A stretch of 5,283 nucleotides of DNA. Origin: Actinomycetota bacterium (GTDB taxonomy: Bacteria > Actinomycetota > Acidimicrobiia > Acidimicrobiales > Ilumatobacteraceae). The stretch is from positions 1 through 5,283 of the forward strand of contig JAPKZT010000202.1 in the NCBI GenBank assembly GCA_026393655.1, written 5' to 3'. Of the stretch, positions 1 through 5,283 are shown piece after piece (positions within the stretch are counted from its first letter, which is position 1; each line of letters opens with the position of its first letter). The notes below the pieces were generated by a model. That model searched no databases, had not been told where the DNA came from, and saw nothing but the letters and a program-made list of their open reading frames with translations. The translations under genes were made by a program, and so were the position numbers.

Positions 1-866
1 CAATTGGCGCCAGAACAGAAGCACCAAAGGCAATCGTTAGAGCAACTTATGTCTCAGCAATTGCTGGTTTCTTTTTGAACTTGGCAATGACTCAGGCGAT
101 TCCAAAAGATCCAGATAAGTATGCGTTAATTGCGTTCGGTAGCGAGGGCGACTTCTTTCTTGTCAACGCTGCGAACCGACTTATCAGCATGGCAGTGGGC
201 GATTTGACAGCCAAGTTATTGGTATTGATTTGTATCGTTGCCCAGTTCTTTTGCGGAATGGCATCGGTAACGGCAAACAGTCGAATGATTTATGCTTTCA
301 GCCGCGATAATGCACTTCCTGGTTCAAAGACTTGGCACAAAATCAATCGCAAGACACGAACACCGACAAATGCTGTTTGGCTTGGTGTAGTTCTTTCGGC
401 GATTGTTGGAATGTTGTCGCTCTACCAAAAGGGTGGATACTCAACAGCGTTCTTCGCACTCACCGGTATTTGCGTTGTTGGTTTATATATCGCCTACGCA
501 ATTCCAATTTATTTGCGACTAACGAATCCAGATTTTGTTGAAGGACCATGGCATTTGAAGGGTCGCTCTAAATTAGTCGGGTGGACTTCGTTGGTGTGGG
601 TGGCATTCATTACTGTGCTGTTCTTCGCACCGCTGTTCTGGCCGTTTTGGCCGGTGTTTGGTAGCACTGAATTCGGTGAAGGAGATGGCGCGTATACGGT
701 CTTCCACCAGAACAACATGAATTTCACTGGCCCATTGATCGTGATCTTTGGAGTCTGCGTGTGGTTGTACTGGAGTCTTTCAGCCAAGAAGTGGTTTACA
801 GGACCAAAAGTTCAAGGTACCAAAGCAGAACTCATGGCGATCGAGCGCGAACTCGAACTTAAGTAG
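1..866 (+). CDS. APC-superfamily amino acid/amine permease, C-terminal part (5' end outside window)
   Basis: Inner-membrane secondary transporter, probably importing an amino acid or small amine. The reading frame is open from base 3 and ends at TAG (864-866), giving 287 residues. Full-length relatives have about 500, so the N-terminal half lies off the left edge. The TTG at 75 is an internal Leu and not the start, because the preceding residues (TEAPKAIVRATYVS) already match the family's conserved loop and following helix. About six hydrophobic segments are visible at fragment residues 12-34, 61-90, 124-141, 148-172, 192-214 and 242-260. These correspond to the later half of a 12-helix APC fold. 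The stretch SRMIYAFSRDNALPGS and the following RTPTNAVWL are typical APC motifs. The C-terminal tail is charged and cytoplasmic-looking. The stop lies 8 bases before the next gene, so the two are probably co-transcribed. Family assignment is firm. Substrate cannot be read from the sequence; the neighbours suggest an amine or methylated amino acid. Confidence 0.9.
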   Translation, partial: IGARTEAPKAIVRATYVSAIAGFFLNLAMTQAIPKDPDKYALIAFGSEGDFFLVNAANRLISMAVGDLTAKLLVLICIVAQFFCGMASVTANSRMIYAFSRDNALPGSKTWHKINRKTRTPTNAVWLGVVLSAIVGMLSLYQKGGYSTAFFALTGICVVGLYIAYAIPIYLRLTNPDFVEGPWHLKGRSKLVGWTSLVWVAFITVLFFAPLFWPFWPVFGSTEFGEGDGAYTVFHQNNMNFTGPLIVIFGVCVWLYWSLSAKKWFTGPKVQGTKAELMAIERELELK

Positions 867-874
867 TTAAAAAC

Positions 875-2251
875 GTGGCGGGTAGAACACTGACACGCCA
901 AGAGTTGACTTCGCTCATTGAAAAGGGCGAAATTGACACGGTCATAGTTGGGTTTCCAGATCTTCAAGGAAGGCTGGTCGGTAAAAGAGTTACCGGCTGG
1001 TTTTTCCTTGAAGATGTGGCCGACCATGGCACAGAAAACTGCAACTATCTAATTGCAACAGATATGGATGATAACCCTGTGCCGGGTTATCGATTCGCAA
1101 GTTACGACCAGGGCTACGGCGACATGGTTGCGATGCCCGACTGGAAGACAGTGCGGATATTGCCGTGGATTCCAAAAACTGCGTTAGTGCTTTGTGATTT
1201 GAGCGAGCCTGGCACGAAAGAATCGATAAGTGTCTCACCGCGCCAAGTTTTGCGCGACCAAGTTGATGCGGCTCATGCTCTCGGGTTTGAGCCTCGTCTC
1301 GGCAGCGAAATTGAATTTTATTTATTTCACGACTCATATCGTGAAGCACACGCTAAAAATTATCTTGGGCTAAGTCCGCATTCGCCGTGGATGGAGGACT
1401 ACCAAATAGTTCAAACCACGATGGACGAATACGTGATCGGTGATATTCGCAGAAACCTTGATGCAGCCGGAATACCAATTGAATGTTCAAAAGGCGAAGC
1501 CGGTCGCGGACAACACGAAGTAAATTTGCGATACACCGAAGCTGTTGAGATGGCAGATCGTAATTTGATTTATAAAAGCGCAGCAAAAGAAATTGCGGCA
1601 AAGCATGGTCGCGCTGTTTCGTTTATGGCCAAATACAACATGAACGAGACTGGTTCATCGTGTCATGTGCACTCAAGTCTGTGGAACTTGGCAGACAACT
1701 CTGCGGCGTTTGCACCTTCGCCAAAAGATAGCCATCACATGCCGAAAGTCTTTGAACAATATCTTGCTGGGTTGCTGGCAACAGCGCGCGACTTTTGTTT
1801 GTTGTGGGCGCCAACTGTAAACAGTTACCGCCGGTTTCAACCTGGGTCTTGGGCGCCGACGGCGATTGCGTGGGGCGGTGACAATCGCACACTCGGCTAC
1901 CGAGTTGTCGGGCACGGTGCTGGTTCACGAGTTGAATGTCGAATACCCGGCTCAGATGCGAATAGTTATTTTGCATTTGCTGGCACGATCGCCGGTGGCC
2001 TCTACGGAATTCGCCACGAATTAGAACTTGAGCCAGCGTTTGTTGGCAACGGTTATGAAGCTACAAATGTTACGCGCATACCAAATTCGCTAGGTGAGGC
2101 GATCGGATATTGGGAGAACAGTGCGATTGCCAAAGAATGCTTCGGCGACGCAGTGCATCATCACATCGGCAATATGGCTCGCGCAGAGTGGGCAGCCTTT
2201 GGTAGTGCTGTGACCGACTGGGAGCTCACGAGGTATTTCGAGCGCTCATAA
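875..2251 (+). CDS. Glutamine synthetase-like ATP-dependent gamma-glutamyl ligase (probable gamma-glutamylamine synthetase)
   Basis: Cytoplasmic ligase of the glutamine synthetase type I fold, 458 residues, full length. The GTG at 875 is the chosen start because the N-terminal beta-grasp domain (about 8-105) follows directly; no clear Shine-Dalgarno precedes it. The catalytic domain runs from about 120 to 455. By motif alignment to enterobacterial GlnA, the metal ligands are Glu145 and Glu147 (SEIEFYLF), Glu208, Glu215 and His264 (CHVHSSL). The glutamate/phosphate-site residues are Arg320 (NSYRRF), Arg338 (DNRT), Glu354 and Arg356 (RVECR). Two features are non-canonical. The DGSS motif bearing the ammonium-site Asp50 is replaced by GTENCNYLIATD (52-63), and the catalytic flap Glu327 of PGYEAP is Trp326 in PGSWAP. 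Tyr394 sits where the adenylylated Tyr397 would be, but the NLYDLP context is missing, so GlnE-type control is unlikely. Homologues with altered ammonium sites (PuuA, GlnA3, GlnA4 types) glutamylate polyamines or ethanolamine. I infer an amine substrate here, identity unknown. An assimilatory glutamine synthetase role is less likely. Confidence 0.93.
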   Translation: MAGRTLTRQELTSLIEKGEIDTVIVGFPDLQGRLVGKRVTGWFFLEDVADHGTENCNYLIATDMDDNPVPGYRFASYDQGYGDMVAMPDWKTVRILPWIPKTALVLCDLSEPGTKESISVSPRQVLRDQVDAAHALGFEPRLGSEIEFYLFHDSYREAHAKNYLGLSPHSPWMEDYQIVQTTMDEYVIGDIRRNLDAAGIPIECSKGEAGRGQHEVNLRYTEAVEMADRNLIYKSAAKEIAAKHGRAVSFMAKYNMNETGSSCHVHSSLWNLADNSAAFAPSPKDSHHMPKVFEQYLAGLLATARDFCLLWAPTVNSYRRFQPGSWAPTAIAWGGDNRTLGYRVVGHGAGSRVECRIPGSDANSYFAFAGTIAGGLYGIRHELELEPAFVGNGYEATNVTRIPNSLGEAIGYWENSAIAKECFGDAVHHHIGNMARAEWAAFGSAVTDWELTRYFERS

Positions 2252-2253
2252 AT

Positions 2254-4722
2254 ATGGTTGAACAACCTTCAGTAGCACGTGCAGTAATTATTGGTGGCGG
2301 TATTGTCGGTTGCTCGACGGCTTATCACCTCGCCCGTCTGGGCTGGACAGATACGGTGTTGATTGAAAAGCACAAACTTACTTCTGGTTCTACTTTTCAT
2401 GCGGCCGGATTAGTTGGACAACTGCGCACGAGCGCCAACATCACACAGTTGTTGGGATACTCGGTTGAGTTGTATCGCACGCTTGAAGCGCAGACTGGTT
2501 TAGCAACTGGCTGGAAGATGAACGGCGGATTGCGTCTGGCATGTAACAACGAGCGGTGGAGCGAAGTAAAGCGTCAGGCAACAACTGCAAAATCTTTTGG
2601 GTTAGAAGTGCATTTATTGTCACCTCGCGAGGCTCAAGAACTTTGGCCACTGATGCAAGTTGAAGATTTAGTTGGTGCCGCATTCTTGCCGACTGACGGT
2701 CAGGCGAACCCGTCTGACATTACTCAGGCGCTTGCACGCGGCGCGCGTCAAGCAGGCGCAACAATTTGTGAAGACACAGAAGTTCTAAAGATAGATATTC
2801 AAGATGGCGTGATTAAAGGAGTCATCACGAATAACGGTCGGATTGATTGCGAGATGGTGGTTTGTTGTGCAGGTCAATGGACGCGAACTCTTGCCGCGAC
2901 AGTCGGTGTCAATGTGCCGCTCGTATCCGTTCAGCATCAATATATTTTGACTGATCAGATGAGCGGTGTGACACCGACACTGCCGACGTTGCGAGACCCA
3001 GATCGGCTTACTTATTACAAAGAAGAAGTCGGTGCGTTAGTGATGGGTGGGTACGAGTCAAATCCGATTCCGTGGGCTGTGAATGGTGTGCCTAAGGATT
3101 TCAATTTCAAATTACTTGACTCAGATTTTGAACATTTTGCACCAACAATGGAACTCGCGATTGGTCGAGTGCCGGCGCTGCGAGATGTTGGCGTCAACCA
3201 ACTAACAAATGGTCCCGAGAGTTTCACACCAGACGGAAACTTTATTCTCGGTGAAGCACCTGAACTGAAGAATTTTTTCGTTGGCGCCGGGTTCAATGCG
3301 TTTGGCATCGCCGCTGGGGGTGGCGCTGGTATGGCGCTTGCCGAGTGGGTTCATCGCGGAGTTGCACCATATGACTTATGGGTCGTAGATATTCGACGAT
3401 TCGGATATCCACATCGCGATGTGAATTGGGTTCGGTCGCGCACGCTTGAGGCTTATTCGAAGCACTACACAATGGCATGGCCACATGAAGAACATCAAAG
3501 CGTTCGGAATTGTCGACAGTCGCCGCTTTACGCAAGGCTTGCGGCACAAGGCGCGTGTTTCGGTGAAAAACTCGGTTGGGAGCGCCCAAATTGGTTCGCC
3601 GATAAAAGTCTCGGCGAAACTGCAAGTGATGTTTATACATATGGTCGACAAAATTGGTTTAATGCCGTCGGCCGTGAGCATCGGGCGGCGCGTAATACTG
3701 CCGTGCTATTCGATCAAACATCGTTCGCTAAATTCACCGTTACTGGTCGCGACTCGATGGCGGCTTTGCAGTGGCTTGCCGCCAACAATATTGATAAACC
3801 TGTTGGTTCAGTTACATACACACAGTTACTTGATGCCAGTGGTGGCATTCAATGTGACTTGACAATAACCAGAGTCGGTACAGATTCGTTTTATATTGTG
3901 ACTGGCACAGGCTTTGCAACGCATGACTTTGACTGGATAAAGCGAAATATCTCTGGGCGCGCGGTCGCGGTTTCTGGCGCGGGTGTTCAGTTAACAGATA
4001 TAACTGACACGAGATCTGTGCTTTCGCTAATGGGGCCGCGATCTCGTGAAATTCTGTCTATTGTGACAAACACTGATGTTTCTAACGAGGCATTTGGTTT
4101 TGCGACAATGCAAAACATTCAAATCTCAGGTTGTGATGTCATGGCGATACGCGTCACATATGTCGGCGAACTCGGTTACGAGTTGCACATGGCTGTTGCC
4201 GACGCTCCAAGTGTTTACGATGAATTATTTAGTCATGGCGCTTCACTCGGGCTCAAGAATGCTGGCTACCGGGCGATCGAAAGTTTGCGTCTTGAAAAGG
4301 GATATCGCAGTTGGGGTGCCGAGATTGGCCCTGATCACACACCGCTTGAGGCAGGATTGGGTTGGGCAACGAAACTCAATTCTGATATCGATTTTCTCGG
4401 TCGTGTCGCACTTGGTGAACAACGCGAAACCGGCGTGAAGAAAATTCTTGCGGGCTTTCGCGTCGATGACCCAAGTGTTGTTCTGCTTGGGCGAGAAACT
4501 ATTTATCGCAACGGTGAGCGTGTGGGCTGGCTAACTAGTGGCGGGTATGGCTACACAGTTGAGGCGTCACTGGGATATGGCTATGTGCGCAACCCGCAAG
4601 GCGTGACTCGAGATTATGTTCTGCAAGGTAGTTACGAACTTGAAGTCGCCAATGAGCGAGTGCCTGCAACAGTTTCACTCAGCGCATTTTACGACCCGAA
4701 AATGATCAAGATTCGTAGTTGA
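2254..4722 (+). CDS. FAD-dependent oxidoreductase fused to GcvT (dimethylglycine/sarcosine dehydrogenase-oxidase family)
   Basis: Probable N-demethylating flavoenzyme that passes the methyl-derived carbon to tetrahydrofolate. The 822 residues match the usual length of bacterial dimethylglycine oxidase (about 830). Domains: FAD-binding DAO domain, about 9-370, with Rossmann motif GGGIVG (14-19); FAO_M linker domain, about 375-430, ending in GWERPNWF (441-448); GcvT folate-binding domain, about 470-705; GcvT C-terminal barrel, about 728-815. His49 in GSTFHAAGL matches the covalent FAD-attachment His of the family. His228 in SVQHQYILTD matches the active-site His. In the GcvT part, Asp535 (CDLTITR) aligns with the catalytic Asp of T-protein, and YVGELGYE (636-643) is the family's conserved motif. 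The ATG at 2254 lies just ahead of the Rossmann fold and 2 bases after the upstream stop, suggesting translational coupling. No ETF genes or sarcosine oxidase beta/gamma/delta subunits are in the window, so dehydrogenase versus oxidase cannot be decided. The substrate may be dimethylglycine, sarcosine or another N-methyl compound. Confidence 0.93.
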   Translation: MVEQPSVARAVIIGGGIVGCSTAYHLARLGWTDTVLIEKHKLTSGSTFHAAGLVGQLRTSANITQLLGYSVELYRTLEAQTGLATGWKMNGGLRLACNNERWSEVKRQATTAKSFGLEVHLLSPREAQELWPLMQVEDLVGAAFLPTDGQANPSDITQALARGARQAGATICEDTEVLKIDIQDGVIKGVITNNGRIDCEMVVCCAGQWTRTLAATVGVNVPLVSVQHQYILTDQMSGVTPTLPTLRDPDRLTYYKEEVGALVMGGYESNPIPWAVNGVPKDFNFKLLDSDFEHFAPTMELAIGRVPALRDVGVNQLTNGPESFTPDGNFILGEAPELKNFFVGAGFNAFGIAAGGGAGMALAEWVHRGVAPYDLWVVDIRRFGYPHRDVNWVRSRTLEAYSKHYTMAWPHEEHQSVRNCRQSPLYARLAAQGACFGEKLGWERPNWFADKSLGETASDVYTYGRQNWFNAVGREHRAARNTAVLFDQTSFAKFTVTGRDSMAALQWLAANNIDKPVGSVTYTQLLDASGGIQCDLTITRVGTDSFYIVTGTGFATHDFDWIKRNISGRAVAVSGAGVQLTDITDTRSVLSLMGPRSREILSIVTNTDVSNEAFGFATMQNIQISGCDVMAIRVTYVGELGYELHMAVADAPSVYDELFSHGASLGLKNAGYRAIESLRLEKGYRSWGAEIGPDHTPLEAGLGWATKLNSDIDFLGRVALGEQRETGVKKILAGFRVDDPSVVLLGRETIYRNGERVGWLTSGGYGYTVEASLGYGYVRNPQGVTRDYVLQGSYELEVANERVPATVSLSAFYDPKMIKIRS

Positions 4723-4725
4723 TTT

Positions 4726-4766
4726 CTGAGTCGAGTTCGCAGTTAATTTGCTGCGTCGACTAACAG
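4726..4766. terminator. Imperfect hairpin between convergent genes, candidate bidirectional terminator
   Basis: Bases 4729-4734 (AGTCGA) pair with 4756-4761 (TCGACT), and 4738-4742 (CGCAG) pair with 4751-4755 (CTGCG). A 3-base bulge (4735-4737) separates the two stems, and the loop is 8 bases. CTG/CAG at 4726-4728 and 4764-4766 can extend the stem past a 2-base bulge. The hairpin lies just after the oxidoreductase stop, and the kinase stop codon (4743-4745, read on minus) sits in the loop. Neither side has a good run of T after the stem, so intrinsic termination is plausible from position but not demonstrated. Confidence 0.35.
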
Positions 4767-5283
4767 ACTTTCAAAACCTGGGGCATCGGAAAGTCGCTTG
4801 CAATTCGAAAGTCGTGAGTCAGCATATGCAACGAAGTCAGTATCGAGTGTGCTGATTGCTTGTTGCACCACAGCCCATAATCCTTCGCGCAGTTCGCTCA
4901 TGATCTTCATCAGTTGCAATTTTGCCCAACGCTGTGATGTGACCTTGCCAAAGTAGCAAGTGAGTATCGTTTCGTCGCCACTTTCGTCAAGTTCGGTATT
5001 GACCGATAAGTTTCCAAGATCAAAGTACAGATTGTTCATTCCTGCGTATTCGAAGTCAAGCAACCATGTTCGATCTAAGTCAAATAAAACATTCGTCGGC
5101 AATAGATCATTGTGGCAGGCGACTAGTTGATCAGGCGATTTAGCGAACGCCGATTCGATGCGAAGTGAAACCGCGTGCAGAGAATTCCATAATTTGGGTG
5201 CCTCAACACCGTTGACTTGTGCGTCGCGAACATGGGCCTCGACAATCCGATGAATCGGAAACGACCCATCGATTTTGCCGCCG
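4743..5283 (-). CDS. Choline/ethanolamine kinase-like phosphotransferase (APH fold), C-terminal part (5' end outside window)
   Basis: Cytoplasmic small-molecule kinase of the aminoglycoside phosphotransferase/choline kinase fold. The minus-strand frame is open from base 5282 to the TAA at 4745-4743, giving 179 residues. The N-terminal ATP-binding lobe lies off the right edge. The TTG at 5102-5100 is an internal Leu, because the residues before it complete the catalytic loop HNDLLPTN (fragment residues 57-64). In that loop Asp59 is the expected catalytic base and Asn64 a magnesium ligand. The second metal Asp is Asp76 in LLDFEYAGMN. The following FDLGNLSVNTEL is characteristic of choline/ethanolamine kinases and LicA-like proteins rather than of drug-resistance phosphotransferases. 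It converges on the oxidoreductase with 20 bases between the stops, so it belongs to a different transcript. The family call is good. The actual alcohol acceptor (choline, ethanolamine or another) is inferred from motif style only. Confidence 0.85.
   Translation of the reverse strand, partial: GGKIDGSFPIHRIVEAHVRDAQVNGVEAPKLWNSLHAVSLRIESAFAKSPDQLVACHNDLLPTNVLFDLDRTWLLDFEYAGMNNLYFDLGNLSVNTELDESGDETILTCYFGKVTSQRWAKLQLMKIMSELREGLWAVVQQAISTLDTDFVAYADSRLSNCKRLSDAPGFESLLVDAAN

Noticed and set aside
75..77. TTG at 75 as the start of the permease gene
   Set aside because: The same frame is open back to base 3 and encodes conserved APC residues (TEAPKAIVRATYVS), so the gene is truncated by the window edge and does not start here.
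867..874. Possible promoter between the permease and ligase genes
   Set aside because: The gap is only 8 bases and I see no convincing -10/-35 pair in the permease 3' end, so read-through transcription is simpler.
990..1976. Several antisense open frames across the glutamine synthetase-like gene (990-1349, 1353-1601, 1623-1976, 1673-1915)
   Set aside because: They are scattered short frames opposite a full-length conserved gene, with low-complexity, Ser/Arg/Gln-rich translations typical of shadow frames.
3015..3681. Overlapping antisense open frames opposite the oxidoreductase (3015-3308, 3293-3640, 3376-3681)
   Set aside because: They overlap one another as well as the real gene and have no recognisable motif, so they are treated as chance frames.
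3446..3862. 138-codon plus-strand open frame inside the oxidoreductase gene
   Set aside because: It lies wholly within the coding sequence in another frame, shows no domain-like pattern, and the host frame is fully conserved in motif over this span.
4076..4438. 120-codon plus-strand open frame inside the GcvT part
   Set aside because: It overlaps the highly characteristic GcvT motifs of the real frame, and its own translation has no recognisable family features.
5100..5102. TTG at 5102 (minus) as the start of a 119-residue protein
   Set aside because: The frame continues upstream to the window edge and supplies the HNDL half of the kinase catalytic loop, so this codon is internal.
1..5283. 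Mobile elements, CRISPR repeats, tRNA or other structured RNA genes
   Set aside because: Nearly every base is accounted for by four protein genes. I saw no direct-repeat array, terminal inverted repeats, transposase motif or tRNA-like cloverleaf.

Overview
The window carries three tightly packed plus-strand genes and one convergent minus-strand gene. There is no RNA gene, CRISPR array or mobile element that I can see. G+C is roughly half (sampled by eye). One start is GTG, and the junctions between genes lack clear Shine-Dalgarno sequences. The gene set (APC permease, non-canonical glutamine synthetase, GcvT-fused flavoprotein, choline-kinase-like protein) is the sort found in Actinobacteria and some Proteobacteria. 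A moderate-G+C aquatic actinobacterium would fit, but that is a guess from protein style and not proven here.

Layout. 1-866: the C-terminal half of an amino acid/polyamine/organocation (APC) permease, cut by the left edge. 875-2251: a complete 458-residue glutamine synthetase homologue that keeps the ATP, metal and glutamate residues but lacks both canonical ammonium-site signatures (no DGSS motif, and Trp where the catalytic flap Glu is expected). 2254-4722: a complete 822-residue FAD-dependent oxidoreductase fused to a tetrahydrofolate-binding GcvT module, of the dimethylglycine/sarcosine dehydrogenase-oxidase family. 4743-5283, minus strand: the C-terminal 179 residues of a choline/ethanolamine-kinase-like phosphotransferase, cut by the right edge. 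It extends well upstream of its first in-window start-like codon (TTG at 5102). A 20-base gap separates the two convergent genes and holds an imperfect hairpin.

How they may work together. Gaps of 8 and 2 bases make permease, ligase and oxidoreductase a likely single operon. A coherent reading is uptake of an amine or methylated amino compound, ATP-dependent gamma-glutamylation of an amine by the glutamine synthetase homologue, and oxidative N-demethylation with the one-carbon unit passed to tetrahydrofolate. The kinase-like neighbour hints at a choline or ethanolamine connection. The individual families are known. The substrate and the order of steps are inference.
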